This document shows, one piece after another, positions 17,788-27,401 of a stretch of DNA of 64,000 nucleotides. The stretch spans positions 1,386,337-1,450,336 of the forward strand of contig NZ_LMUP01000004.1 in NCBI RefSeq assembly GCF_009765875.1. Reading direction: 5' to 3'. Made by a program: the position numbers and the translations under genes. Position 1 is the first letter of the stretch. The number at the start of each line of letters is the position of its first letter. The notes under the pieces were generated by a model. It saw only the letters and a list, made by a program, of their open reading frames with translations, ran no database searches and was not told the origin of the DNA. The stretch is from Pedobacter sp. L105. Its GTDB lineage: Bacteria > Bacteroidota > Bacteroidia > Sphingobacteriales > Sphingobacteriaceae.

Positions 17788-19002
17788 CTACAAGTGGTGA
17801 TTCAAACTCTCTTGTAAAAGAGGGTGATTCTTTGCAATTAATGGTTTCTTACTTAATGCAGTCAAAACTGTAAAGGTAAACAAGCCTACAAAACCAATAG
17901 CTGTTCCTATTTCAATTATTCCAAATCCATTTGATCCGTCTTTTACAGTTCCTGGCATAATCATCTGGTAGTAATCTACCCAGTGACCACAAAGAACGAT
18001 TAAAGATACACCCAGCAGGATATTTTCTTGTCTCTTATTATCACGGTCCATCAGTAAAAGAACAGGCGATAAGAAGTTCATCAACAGGTTCAGGAAGAAC
18101 CATAACTTGTAGAATTCAAATCTTCTGTAAAAATACACAGTTTCTTCCGGCATGTTTGCATAATAGATCAACATAAATTGAGCAAACCATACATAAGTCC
18201 AGAAAATTGAGAATCCGAAGATAAACTGACCTAAATTGTGTAAGTGGCTATTGTTAACCCATTGCATATAACCAGCTTTTCTTAAAAGAATGATGATTAC
18301 TGCCATAGTAGCTAAACTACTTACCCACATTGCTGCGAAATTGTACCAGCCAAACATCGTAGAGAACCAGTGTGCCTCTAATGACATGATGGTATCAAAA
18401 GCAAAGATTGGTGTAGTAAATCCGTAGATCACTAAAAATATACAAGAGAATTTAAAACTCTTGTTATAAGAATTTAAGCCGCCTTCTAAATCTTCATTGT
18501 TAGATAACTTTGAAAGTAACAACGAGAAGATACAGTAAACACCTAAGAAGACAACCTGACGTCCCATAAAGAAAGGAACATTTAAGAAAGCAGACTTGCC
18601 ATCTATCAGTTTATCATAATTAGGACTGTTTGGATCTGTAATCCCATCGGCGTGCCAGTGGTGATACAAATTATGTGTGGCTAAGCCTGAAGCGATGACA
18701 ACGATCAATATGACAACCGCTATCGGCAATGTTTTTGCCATAGCCTGCGGTACACGTAATATCGCTGCAGACCAACCAGCCTGTGCAACAAATTGAACAG
18801 CCAAAAAGAATGTGCCCGACATACAAACGCAAGCAAAGTAATAGGCCATGAGTAACAGGTTGGCAAAGGTGCGTTCATGCAACCCTGAAGCGAAACCAAA
18901 AGCTATAGCTGCGATACCGACTACGATACCCACTATGCTTAAAGTTTTAGCTTTACCTGTAAACTCAAACTGCTCAGTTAAATTATAATTGTGAGTTTCC
19001 AT
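17788..19002 (-). CDS. actF: Alternative complex III membrane subunit ActF
   Basis: 404 aa with about ten membrane helices, the NrfD-like quinol:cytochrome c oxidoreductase subunit. Landmarks are TFFLAVQFVAQAGWSAAILRVPQAM near the N-terminus and WFFLNLLMNFLSPVLLLMDRD. Paralogous to ActC. Part of the ACIII complex that oxidises menaquinol. Sits between actE (14 bp) and coxB (66 bp), in line with ACIII and oxidase acting as a supercomplex. Confidence 0.93.
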   Translation of the reverse strand: METHNYNLTEQFEFTGKAKTLSIVGIVVGIAAIAFGFASGLHERTFANLLLMAYYFACVCMSGTFFLAVQFVAQAGWSAAILRVPQAMAKTLPIAVVILIVVIASGLATHNLYHHWHADGITDPNSPNYDKLIDGKSAFLNVPFFMGRQVVFLGVYCIFSLLLSKLSNNEDLEGGLNSYNKSFKFSCIFLVIYGFTTPIFAFDTIMSLEAHWFSTMFGWYNFAAMWVSSLATMAVIIILLRKAGYMQWVNNSHLHNLGQFIFGFSIFWTYVWFAQFMLIYYANMPEETVYFYRRFEFYKLWFFLNLLMNFLSPVLLLMDRDNKRQENILLGVSLIVLCGHWVDYYQMIMPGTVKDGSNGFGIIEIGTAIGFVGLFTFTVLTALSKKPLIAKNHPLLQESLNHHL

Positions 19003-19016
19003 TTATATCTGCTTTT

Positions 19017-19601
19017 CTATTTTAATTGTTGTAATTGTTGAACATACATCACTACTTTCCAGCGTTGATCTGGAGTAAGCTGAGAAGCATGTGAACCCAT
19101 GTTATTTAAACCGTACATGATGGTATGGTAAATTTTACCTTCTGTAAGATCTTTCATCAAGCCACCACGTGAAGATGCCTGATCACCATGATAAGCAGGA
19201 ACACCTGAGAATTTCTCAATTTGAACCAGGTGACCTTTACCATCTCCATTTTCCCCATGACAAGGGCTGCAGAATACAGTAAAGTAATGTTTACCAGACA
19301 ATAAATTCTGAGGAGTCTTTGGCAGTGGGTTCTTCAGGTTTTTACCTGCAGCTTCATAACCTTCCTTATTATTTGCATACTCATACTTCACAAATCCTAT
19401 TGGATCTGTATTGGGAGGAGGAGTTTGTGCAGTTTGACCGTTGGCAAAATTCTTATTGGGCTGATCCGGATTATAAGCAATAGGATCATACATGTTCCTT
19501 GCGTACTCTAATCCTGTGCTCTTATTATCATTACAGGCAGATAGCGTTGCTGCAATGGCAAGAACAACAAATGAGGCCGCAACTATTTTATTCTTATTCA
19601 T
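19017..19601 (-). CDS. actE: Alternative complex III monoheme cytochrome c lipoprotein ActE
   Basis: 194 aa from the ATG at 19599-19601 (MNKNKIVAASFVVLAIAATLSAC), which gives a lipoprotein signal; a start 21 nt upstream would precede it. One heme site, CSPCHGENGDGKG, and a C-terminal segment LTPDQRWKVVMYVQQLQQL that supplies the distal region with Met in GLNNMGSHA. Carries electrons out of ACIII. Its start overlaps the end of actD by 8 bp, a sign of translational coupling. Confidence 0.92.
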   Translation of the reverse strand: MNKNKIVAASFVVLAIAATLSACNDNKSTGLEYARNMYDPIAYNPDQPNKNFANGQTAQTPPPNTDPIGFVKYEYANNKEGYEAAGKNLKNPLPKTPQNLLSGKHYFTVFCSPCHGENGDGKGHLVQIEKFSGVPAYHGDQASSRGGLMKDLTEGKIYHTIMYGLNNMGSHASQLTPDQRWKVVMYVQQLQQLK

Positions 19602-20130
19602 AGCTAATATACTTCCTTTCATTGTGCTTAACTTCTATAGCACCGGCTTCTTTTAATAATCCATCAATTTTAATATGCTCTGCATGTAATTTTGCATCAA
19701 CAGCGATAATAAATCTATCATCAGTAGCTCTCAGGTCCATTACCCTTGGTGCTCTTCCAGGAAAAAGGTGGGTTGATGCATAATAAGACAATACTAAACC
19801 AAACGCAGTGAACAAAATAGTAAGCTCAAACATAATCGGAATAAAATCCGGTAATGCAAATGAAGGCTTACCACCTATATTCATTCTCCAATCTACAACC
19901 GAGGTCAAATAGATCAGCGCGAATGCAGATGTAGTACCAGTTATCCCGCAGAAAAATGCAAGGATATCCAGTCTTGATCTTTTAACCCCTAATTTAGCTT
20001 CGATGCCGTGGATAGGCATAGGCGTATAAACATCATGGATCTTAATGTTGTTTTCCTGTAACTTGTCGATGCCGTGCATCATCTCGTCAGGATCGCCGAA
20101 GCTTCCTAAAATATATTTGATATTACTCAT
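19594..20130 (-). CDS. actD: Alternative complex III subunit ActD (DUF3341)
   Basis: 178 aa. Starts with a ferredoxin-like cytosolic part (YILGSFGDPDEMMHGIDKLQENNIKIHDVYTP), then two membrane helices (LAFFCGITGTTSAFALIYLT and IMFELTILFTAFGLVLSYY) and a DDRFIIAVDA tail; this is the DUF3341/ActD layout. Structural subunit of ACIII. Overlaps actE by 8 bp and is 2 bp from actC. Confidence 0.92.
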   Translation of the reverse strand: MSNIKYILGSFGDPDEMMHGIDKLQENNIKIHDVYTPMPIHGIEAKLGVKRSRLDILAFFCGITGTTSAFALIYLTSVVDWRMNIGGKPSFALPDFIPIMFELTILFTAFGLVLSYYASTHLFPGRAPRVMDLRATDDRFIIAVDAKLHAEHIKIDGLLKEAGAIEVKHNERKYISYE

Positions 20131-20132
20131 TG

Positions 20133-21605
20133 TTATATTTTTTCGTATTCTTCTAATTTAACACTGTCAAACTTCTCTAAAGACTCAACATATTCCTTAA
20201 CGTGAACTTTGTCGAGATGGCCACCTTTAATTTGTTTCATCTTAGCCTGCTCACTTGATGTTTTAAGGAGTAATTTCACCTCTGCGATTGCAATAGAAGG
20301 CAGTACCCTTAAAAACAACAGGAACAAAGTGAAGAATACACCGATCGATCCTACAAACACACTCACGTCTACCCATGTTGGATAGAACATTGCCCAGCTT
20401 GATGGAAGGTAATCACGGTGAAGTGAAGTCACGATAATTACGAAACGTTCAAACCACATACCTACGTTAATAACGATAGATAATACCCATGTTGCAGGGA
20501 TACTCAGACGAATTCTCTTAAACCAAAGTAACTGAGGTGTTAATACGTTACAGGTCATCATCATCCAGTATGCCCACCAGTAAGGTCCGGTAGCACGGTT
20601 AACGAATGCATAAGCTTCATATTCAGAACCAGAATACCAGGCGATAAAGAACTCAGTGATATAAGCAACACCTACAATAGATCCTGTCAAAATGATGATC
20701 TTATTCATCGATTCAATGTGGAACATGGTGATGTAATTCTCTAATCCCAATACTTTACGGGCAACAAGTAATAGTGTTAATACCATCGCAAAACCAGAGA
20801 AGATCGCACCAGCCACAAAGTATGGAGGGAAGATCGTTGTATGCCATCCTGGTATTACAGATGTTGCAAAGTCCATAGATACAATCGTGTGTACCGAAAG
20901 TACCAGTGGGGTAGATATACCTGCAAGGATCAGTGATACTGTTTCAAAACGCTGCCAGGTTTTTACGTTACCGCTCCATCCGAAAGAGAAGATAGAATAA
21001 ATTTTGCGGCGCATACCTGTAGCACGGTCACGGATAGTAGCAATATCTGGTAATAAACCTGTATACCAGAATAATAAGGATACAGAGAAATACGTAGAGA
21101 TCGCAAATGTATCCCAAACCAGTGGTGAGTTAAAGTTAACCCATAATGATCCGAACTGATTTGGTAAAGGAAATACCCAATAAGCTAACCATGGCCTTCC
21201 CATGTGGGCAATGATATACGTTGCGGCGCAGATAACGGCGAAAATTGTCATCGCCTCCGCAGATCTGTTAATTGAATTCCGCCAGTTTTGACGGAAGAGC
21301 AGTAATACTGCAGAGATCAGTGTTCCGGCGTGACCAATACCTACCCACCAAACGAATCCGGTAATGTCCCAGGCCCATCCTACAGTTTTATTTAAACCCC
21401 ATGATCCGATACCGTTCCAGAAAGTATAACTCACAGCTACCAGCCATAAAGTTGCTCCGCATACGGAGAATATAAAACCTATCCACCACGCCTTGTTAGG
21501 CTTGTTCTCAACTGGCATTAAAATATCATTCGTAATTTTTGCATACGTGATATTATCGCCGGTGATTAGTGGTTCTCTTAATATTGATTCGTTATGTCCT
21601 GACAT
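20133..21605 (-). CDS. actC: Alternative complex III NrfD-like subunit ActC
   Basis: 490 aa, about ten membrane helices of the polysulfide reductase NrfD family (GFVWWVGIGHAGTLISAVLLLFRQNWR, HTIVSMDFATSVIPGWHTTIFPPYFVAGAI). The quinol-oxidising membrane subunit of ACIII, contacting the Fe-S domain of ActB whose gene is 23 bp upstream. Confidence 0.94.
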   Translation of the reverse strand: MSGHNESILREPLITGDNITYAKITNDILMPVENKPNKAWWIGFIFSVCGATLWLVAVSYTFWNGIGSWGLNKTVGWAWDITGFVWWVGIGHAGTLISAVLLLFRQNWRNSINRSAEAMTIFAVICAATYIIAHMGRPWLAYWVFPLPNQFGSLWVNFNSPLVWDTFAISTYFSVSLLFWYTGLLPDIATIRDRATGMRRKIYSIFSFGWSGNVKTWQRFETVSLILAGISTPLVLSVHTIVSMDFATSVIPGWHTTIFPPYFVAGAIFSGFAMVLTLLLVARKVLGLENYITMFHIESMNKIIILTGSIVGVAYITEFFIAWYSGSEYEAYAFVNRATGPYWWAYWMMMTCNVLTPQLLWFKRIRLSIPATWVLSIVINVGMWFERFVIIVTSLHRDYLPSSWAMFYPTWVDVSVFVGSIGVFFTLFLLFLRVLPSIAIAEVKLLLKTSSEQAKMKQIKGGHLDKVHVKEYVESLEKFDSVKLEEYEKI

Positions 21606-21628
21606 AATGTACTTTATTTAATATCAGC

Positions 21629-24600
21629 TTACGCTTCTGTGTTTCTAATTTTAGTCATATAACCTATACCAGGTTGTGTATTGATCTCTTCCAGAACATA
21701 GTAAACGCGTTCACTACGTAATGCTTTAGATACTTCCGAGTCAGGATCATTGCTATCTCCAAATACAATGGCATTGGCTGAACAAACTTGCTGACATGCC
21801 ATTTTGATATCTCCGTCTTTCAATGGACGTTTCTCCATTTTAGCGGTTAACTTACCAGCTTGTATACGTTGGATACACATTGAGCATTTCTCCATTACCC
21901 CTCTTGAACGTGTAGTTACATCAGGGTTAAGTACCAGCTGAGTAAATTCATTGTTCAGGTAGTTGTCAAAGCGTGAATCATTCCAGTAATTGAACCAGTT
22001 GAAACGACGAACTTTGTACGGGCAGTTATTTGCACAGTAACGGGTACCTACGCAACGGTTATAAGCCATCATGTTCAGACCGTCTGAAGAGTGGACTGTT
22101 GCCAGTACCGGACAAACTGTTTCACAAGGAGCGTGATCACAATGCTGACATAACATTGGCTGATAAACAACCGTTACATGGTCAAGATCTTCCAGTTTGT
22201 TAATTTCCTTCTCTTTAGAAACGCTCTTATCGCCATCTTCAAAGCTATAGTAACGATCGATACGAATCCAGTGCATCTCTCTGCGTCTGCGAACCTCATC
22301 ACGGCCTACAACCGGAATGTTATTCTCGACGTTACAGGCAACCACACAAGAACCACAACCTGTACAGGCATTCAGATCGATTGCCATAACCCAGTTGTTA
22401 CCTGGTTTTTCGTATTTATCCCACATATCGTAGGATTTTTTACCTTCTTCTTCTTTACCAGTACCAGCACCCGGGTTTTTCATATATTCCTTGAAGGTAG
22501 CTTCGCGGATAATATTTCTTCCTTCAAATGAATGGTGGGTTTGTGTTTGAGCAAGCTCATACGTATCACCGGTTTTGGTAATGGTTACCGAAGTAGCATA
22601 TTGTAAAGTACCATTGCTGAAACTTACAAAAGGATAAGCATTTTTACCAACGCTGTCTCCAACTTTACCTGATTTAGCACGTCCATAACCTAAAGCGATG
22701 GAAGCTGTACCCTGAGCCTGTCCTGGCTGGATCAGTACCGGTAAAGTAATGCTGTAACCGTTGCTGCCTTTTACATCAACAACATCAAATTCTTTTAATC
22801 CTAATTTCTCAGCATACTTAGGCGCAATAGCAATATAATTGTCCCAGGTAACTTTAGAAACCGGATCAGGTAATTCTTGTAAATAAGCATTATTAGCATA
22901 TCTACCATCACGCATACCTACACTTTCGTAAACCTGAAGCTCAATATCTTTAGCCAGTGCTTTGCTGCTGTTAACTACCGAAGGAGCAACTGAAGCTAAA
23001 GAAAGGCTGAAGGTATAAGTACCGGCTGTTTTAGGTGTTCCTGTAAGGATACCAGTCTGCAACAACTCGTTCCAGGTTTTGTTACCTACAGTTGGTAATA
23101 TATTTTTCTCCCAGTTGTTACGTACATACTGGTAGTAATCTTTAACGGGTGCGTTAGACCAGATCAGTAAACTCTGCTCTGCCTGACGGGAATTGAATAC
23201 CGGGTTAATGGTAGGCTGTACAACGGAATAAATTCCTTCGTAGATGTTAGCGTCACCCCATGATTCCAGGTAATTCTGATTGGTAGCAATTACATCACAT
23301 AAAGTTGCAGTCTCGTCCCTGCGGTCTGAGAAAGAAACTTTAAACGGAACTTTTGCCAGTGCCTCTGTAAACGCTTTCGTGTTGACTACGTCATAACCAG
23401 GATTATTACCTAAGAAGAATACAGCAGCAACTTCGCCCCTGTTCATCTCATTTAAAAATTCTGCAAATTCAGCATCATTACCTGAATAACGTTTTGAAGG
23501 ATTATCTAAATCGATTGTAGTGCCATAACTTCCGATAGCGGAGTTAATTGCATTCACTAAGATCTGAGTAGAAACATCATTAGAGCCGCAAACCACTAAA
23601 CCTTTACCTTTTTGCTGTAACAACTCTTTAGCCATTAGCTTCAGTGCTTTATCAGCAGTAACATTATTAGGTAGTCCGCCGCCTGCAAGGTTAGCGCCAG
23701 TGATTGCATTATATAAAGTGATCAGCGCAGGTCCCTGTTCTGATAACTTAATAGGAATACGTGTATCTGAATTGGCACCTGTCATGCTCATTCCTGTTTC
23801 AAACTGGAAGTGACGTGACATCTTTCCTTTTTTCAGGGAAGCATTGTTTCTGTTGGAAACAAACTGTGCAGTAAACTCTTCACCACTGATCCATGTTCCT
23901 AGGAAATCTGCAGCAAAACTAACAATCAGGTCGGCCTTGTCAAAGTTATACTTAGGTAACACTGCCTTACCGAAACTATTTTCATTTGCCTTAATGATAC
24001 CTGTATAAGATACAGCATCATACTGGATATGTTTAGTAGTAGGATAAGCAACAGTAAAGTCTGCAATAACAGCTTTAGTAGAAGGGCTGTTTACAGATGA
24101 AGTAACAATACGGATCTTCTTACCGGAAGCTTTTGCTTTTGCCAACTCTGCAGTTACATAAGCATCAACTTTAGCCCAGGTAGTTTCATCATTCTTTAAA
24201 ACCGGAGCTTTAAGTTTAGATACATCATACAGGTCAAGCACTGAAGCCTGTGTCTGTGCGTCTGTACCCTGATTGAAGATTCCTCCGTGCGGATTAGGTT
24301 CAATTTTAATAGGACGGCCTTCTCTGGTTTTCACCAAAACACCCTGACCATTAAAACTTGAAACATAGTAGTTAGGAATACCCGGGATAACTTCTTCCGG
24401 CTTAATCAGGTAAGGGATTGATTTGACTACAGGAGTCGGCTGACAAGCCGCTAATGTAACCGCACCAAGACCAAAGCCCAGGGCCTTTAAAAAGTCACGG
24501 CGGGGAGTTACCGTACTTAATCCTGCTTCATTTAAAACATCTTCTATTGGAAGCGGCTCAGCGAATTCGTGTTTATTACTCTCAACGAAATCAGAAGTCT

Positions 24601-24646
24601 TGTTAAATTCCTCTAAGCCTTTCCAGTATTTTTTATTGCTTTCCAT
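21629..24646 (-). CDS. actB: Alternative complex III subunit ActB (molybdopterin-oxidoreductase-like plus Fe-S)
   Basis: 1005 aa. An internal twin-Arg segment RRDFLKALGFGLGAVTLAAC (about residue 48 on) marks the TAT-variant signal of ACIII. The first about 680 residues resemble the CISM molybdopterin domain, which in ACIII holds no cofactor. The last 300 residues hold four Cys clusters: CTGCGSCVVAC, CQHCDHAPCETVC, CVGTRYCANNC with PYKVRRFNW, and CSMCIQRI...CQQVC, as in family members with three 4Fe-4S and one 3Fe-4S centre. Conducts electrons from quinol towards the cytochromes. Confidence 0.95.
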   Translation of the reverse strand: MESNKKYWKGLEEFNKTSDFVESNKHEFAEPLPIEDVLNEAGLSTVTPRRDFLKALGFGLGAVTLAACQPTPVVKSIPYLIKPEEVIPGIPNYYVSSFNGQGVLVKTREGRPIKIEPNPHGGIFNQGTDAQTQASVLDLYDVSKLKAPVLKNDETTWAKVDAYVTAELAKAKASGKKIRIVTSSVNSPSTKAVIADFTVAYPTTKHIQYDAVSYTGIIKANENSFGKAVLPKYNFDKADLIVSFAADFLGTWISGEEFTAQFVSNRNNASLKKGKMSRHFQFETGMSMTGANSDTRIPIKLSEQGPALITLYNAITGANLAGGGLPNNVTADKALKLMAKELLQQKGKGLVVCGSNDVSTQILVNAINSAIGSYGTTIDLDNPSKRYSGNDAEFAEFLNEMNRGEVAAVFFLGNNPGYDVVNTKAFTEALAKVPFKVSFSDRRDETATLCDVIATNQNYLESWGDANIYEGIYSVVQPTINPVFNSRQAEQSLLIWSNAPVKDYYQYVRNNWEKNILPTVGNKTWNELLQTGILTGTPKTAGTYTFSLSLASVAPSVVNSSKALAKDIELQVYESVGMRDGRYANNAYLQELPDPVSKVTWDNYIAIAPKYAEKLGLKEFDVVDVKGSNGYSITLPVLIQPGQAQGTASIALGYGRAKSGKVGDSVGKNAYPFVSFSNGTLQYATSVTITKTGDTYELAQTQTHHSFEGRNIIREATFKEYMKNPGAGTGKEEEGKKSYDMWDKYEKPGNNWVMAIDLNACTGCGSCVVACNVENNIPVVGRDEVRRRREMHWIRIDRYYSFEDGDKSVSKEKEINKLEDLDHVTVVYQPMLCQHCDHAPCETVCPVLATVHSSDGLNMMAYNRCVGTRYCANNCPYKVRRFNWFNYWNDSRFDNYLNNEFTQLVLNPDVTTRSRGVMEKCSMCIQRIQAGKLTAKMEKRPLKDGDIKMACQQVCSANAIVFGDSNDPDSEVSKALRSERVYYVLEEINTQPGIGYMTKIRNTEA

Positions 24647-24692
24647 TTAAGCTATATTACTGTTTATCGAACGTTCTTTTTATTAAACTCTA

Positions 24693-25991
24693 TTAATAGT
24701 GACATTTACCGCATTCAATTCCACCTAATGCTGCAGGGGTCAATTTCTCACCTCTTTTGATTTTCTCATGCGCAGCAATGATTTTAGTATAGAATGCATT
24801 GTCTTTCACTTCCAGTTTGGTGTCTTTATGACAGTTGATACACCATTTCATGGTCAGCGGAGAATACTGATAGATCTCTGCCATGGTATTAACCGGTCCG
24901 TGACAAGCGAAACATACTGGTTCGTTTGGTTTTAATCCTTTTTCTTTACGGATAGCTTTCTCAGCTACAACAACGTGTTGTGAGTGATTGAAGTAAGCGA
25001 AATCTGGAAGGTTGTGAACACGTACCCATTCAACTGGTTTTTCTTTAGACTTGTCATAAGTCATTTTGTCTGCATCATAACCCAGTGCATTGTAGATCTT
25101 CTGGATCTCAGGAGAAATGTTTCCATCATGGCTATCTCTTGCCTGAACCATTTTGTGACAGTTCATACAAACGTTAAGCGAAGGTATGGTTGCATTTTTT
25201 GATTCGAACGCACCTGCGTGACAATACTGACAATCGATCTGGTTTGTTCCGGCATGAAGCTCATGTGAGAATTTGATCGGCTGAGTTGGCTGATAGCCTG
25301 TGTGAACACCTGTGTTCCACATGCCCATCCATCCCCATGATCCCAGTGCGGTTGCTAAGCAAAGCACAAAGAAGAAAACGAATTTCTTGTTTTTGAATAA
25401 CTGATTGATTCCTGCAAGCATAGAACCATTCTCTTCTTCAATAATCTCTACACCTTGTTTTTGAAGGATCAAACGTTCTAGCATTTTGATTGCCCGGCCT
25501 AATATTACTAATACAGCAATAGAGATCAGGATAACTGCAATAACCCCGGCAATGGAGAAACTGGAAACTTCATCAGAAGCACCGGCTCCGGCGCCACCAG
25601 CGTCAGCTGCTTTTTTTGGTTCACCAACTTTAACGTAAGCTAGTATTCCTTTAATCTGTTCTGGCGTTAGCGAACTAAATGCCGGCATGTCTGCATTTGG
25701 ATTGATCTTCGAAGCCTCTACAGCTTCTTTGTCACCAGATGCAATAAATGCAGGAGCATTGTTGATCCACTTTAATAAAAACGCTTCGCTCTTGGTTGGA
25801 ACCACTGTTTGCAAAGCCGGACCGATTAAATTACGGTCTAGTGCGTGACATGAAGTACACTTGTCTTTGAAGATTGCTCTTCCCGCTGCTGCATCTTGTG
25901 CTTTCGTACCAGAAACGATTAAAACAGATAAAGCCGTAAACATGAATGCCGACTTCCAAACTCTTCTAATGATCAATGAGATATTCCTCAT
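24693..25991 (-). CDS. actA: Alternative complex III hexaheme cytochrome c ActA (monoheme plus pentaheme)
   Basis: 432 aa from the ATG at 25989-25991 (MRNISLIIRRVWKSAFMF); an upstream ATG would add 15 residues. After the signal peptide comes a class I monoheme domain (CTSCH, with a FSSLTPEQIKGILAYV end), an Ala/Gly linker, a helix (VIAVILISIAVLVILGRAIKML), a second helix (FVFFFVLCLATALGSWGW) and a pentaheme domain with CQYCH, CMNCH, CFACH, CINCH and a C-terminal CGKCHY. Six CxxCH in all. First gene of the act-cox operon, with a promoter about 85-115 nt upstream. Confidence 0.94.
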   Translation of the reverse strand: MRNISLIIRRVWKSAFMFTALSVLIVSGTKAQDAAAGRAIFKDKCTSCHALDRNLIGPALQTVVPTKSEAFLLKWINNAPAFIASGDKEAVEASKINPNADMPAFSSLTPEQIKGILAYVKVGEPKKAADAGGAGAGASDEVSSFSIAGVIAVILISIAVLVILGRAIKMLERLILQKQGVEIIEEENGSMLAGINQLFKNKKFVFFFVLCLATALGSWGWMGMWNTGVHTGYQPTQPIKFSHELHAGTNQIDCQYCHAGAFESKNATIPSLNVCMNCHKMVQARDSHDGNISPEIQKIYNALGYDADKMTYDKSKEKPVEWVRVHNLPDFAYFNHSQHVVVAEKAIRKEKGLKPNEPVCFACHGPVNTMAEIYQYSPLTMKWCINCHKDTKLEVKDNAFYTKIIAAHEKIKRGEKLTPAALGGIECGKCHY

Positions 25992-26073
25992 AATGAGTAT
26001 TTTATGCTTTATTTTAAATAACTGTACTGAACTCAATGGATGTTTGAACTTATGTTCTCTACCAAAGCGTCCA

Positions 26074-26107
26074 CAAAAGTAAAATTTATTAGTTTACGAG
26101 TGACAAA
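26074..26107 (-). promoter_or_regulatory. Putative promoter of the act-cox operon
   Basis: On the minus strand TTTG (26104-26107) is followed by TACTTTTG (26074-26081), an exact TAnnTTTG. Spacing of 22 nt is slightly longer than the usual 19-21. It would give a leader of about 75-80 nt before actA. Confidence 0.5.
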
Positions 26108-26167
26108 GAAATGACAGTAAATACAATTTATAATCATTCTAAACTTTGCGTTTTTTGGGCTTTAAAC

Positions 26168-26208
26168 GAAGAAAATCAGCAATTTTTCAATTTTTGCTGA
26201 TTTTCTTC
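26168..26208 (-). terminator. Intrinsic terminator after the deoxyhypusine-synthase-like gene
   Basis: GAAGAAAATCAGCAA (26168-26182) pairs perfectly with 26194-26208 over 15 bp with an 11-nt loop. AT-rich flanks. It lies 37 bp beyond the stop codon of the minus-strand gene at 26245. Confidence 0.65.
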
Positions 26209-26244
26209 TTGACTATTTTTTCCAATAAAATTTGGAAGTTTAGT

Positions 26245-27225
26245 TTACATTTTTAATATCCATGCAAAAATCAGAGGGGCCACTATAGTGGCGTCAGACT
26301 CTACAATAAATTTAGGTGTATTGATATCCAGTTTACCCCAGGTAATTTTTTCATTTGGAACTGCGCCTGAATATGAACCGTATGAAGTGGTAGAATCAGA
26401 GATCTGGCAGAAATAACTCCAGAATGGAATGTTCTCCATTTCCATATCCTGATACAGCATTGGAACAACACATATCGGGAAATCGCCCGCTATACCGCCT
26501 CCAATCTGGAAAAAACCTACTCCCTTGCCACCGCTGTTCTTAATGTACCAGTCGGCCAGATAACCCATATACTCAATACCGCTTTTCATTGTGGTAGCCT
26601 TCAGTTCAGCTTTCATCACATAAGAAGCGAAAATATTTCCCATCGTAGAATCTTCCCATCCCGGAACAACAATAGGCAGGTTCTTTTCAGCCGCTGCCAG
26701 CATCCACGAATTTTTAGGATCAATTTCATAATACTGTTCCAGATCTCCACTCAGTAACATCTTATACATATATTCATGTGGGAAGTAACGTTCACCCGCA
26801 TCTTCTGCATCTTTCCATATTTTATGGATATGTTTTTGCAAACGTCTGAATGCTTCTTCTTCAGGAATACAAGTATCCGTAACACGGTTGTAATGGTTTT
26901 CCAGTAGATCCCATTCATCCTGCGGACTCAGGTCGCGGTAGTTTGGTACACGTTTATAATGCGAATGGGCAACAAGGTTCATAATATCCTCTTCCAGATT
27001 GGCACCTGTACAGGAAATTATAGCCACTTTATCCTGACGGATCATTTCCGCCAGTGAAATTCCCAGTTCAGCAGTACTCATGGCACCTGCCAGGGTGATC
27101 ATCATTTTACCGCCTTCATCCAAATGTGTTTCATAGCCTTTAGCCGCATCCATCATGGCCGCCGCATTGAAATGGAGGTAATGCCCTTCCATGAATTTAG
27201 ATATTGGTCCTCTTGTTACGCTCAT
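26245..27225 (-). CDS. Deoxyhypusine-synthase-family protein without the active-site lysine
   Basis: 326 aa with the DHS Rossmann-like fold: MMITLAGAMSTAELGISLAEMIR, AIISCTGANLEEDIMNLV, VVPGWEDSTMGNIFASYV, a GGGIAGDF segment, and DSTTSYGSYSGAVPNEKITWGKL. In eukaryotic DHS the segment is GGGVVKHH with the spermidine-linked Lys; here that position (residue 247) is Gly and DFPICVVPML follows. eIF5A is absent from bacteria, so it does not make hypusine. Relatives act in polyamine (homospermidine/carboxyspermidine-type) chemistry, but the role here is unknown. Single gene with its own terminator. Confidence 0.85.
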   Translation of the reverse strand: MSVTRGPISKFMEGHYLHFNAAAMMDAAKGYETHLDEGGKMMITLAGAMSTAELGISLAEMIRQDKVAIISCTGANLEEDIMNLVAHSHYKRVPNYRDLSPQDEWDLLENHYNRVTDTCIPEEEAFRRLQKHIHKIWKDAEDAGERYFPHEYMYKMLLSGDLEQYYEIDPKNSWMLAAAEKNLPIVVPGWEDSTMGNIFASYVMKAELKATTMKSGIEYMGYLADWYIKNSGGKGVGFFQIGGGIAGDFPICVVPMLYQDMEMENIPFWSYFCQISDSTTSYGSYSGAVPNEKITWGKLDINTPKFIVESDATIVAPLIFAWILKM

Positions 27226-27401
27226 CTTTATTGATTAAATTTTTTGAAATCTCGTTTTGATGGCGCAAAATTAGCAAATTATATTAAAACATCTCCTTCT
27301 CTTATAGGATGGTAATCTGATGGGCGAATTGGAATAACACAGAATTTGTTTAATTTCGCCCCTTCAAATTTTACTTACGCTGCTGGTCACAAAGACTAAT
27401 A

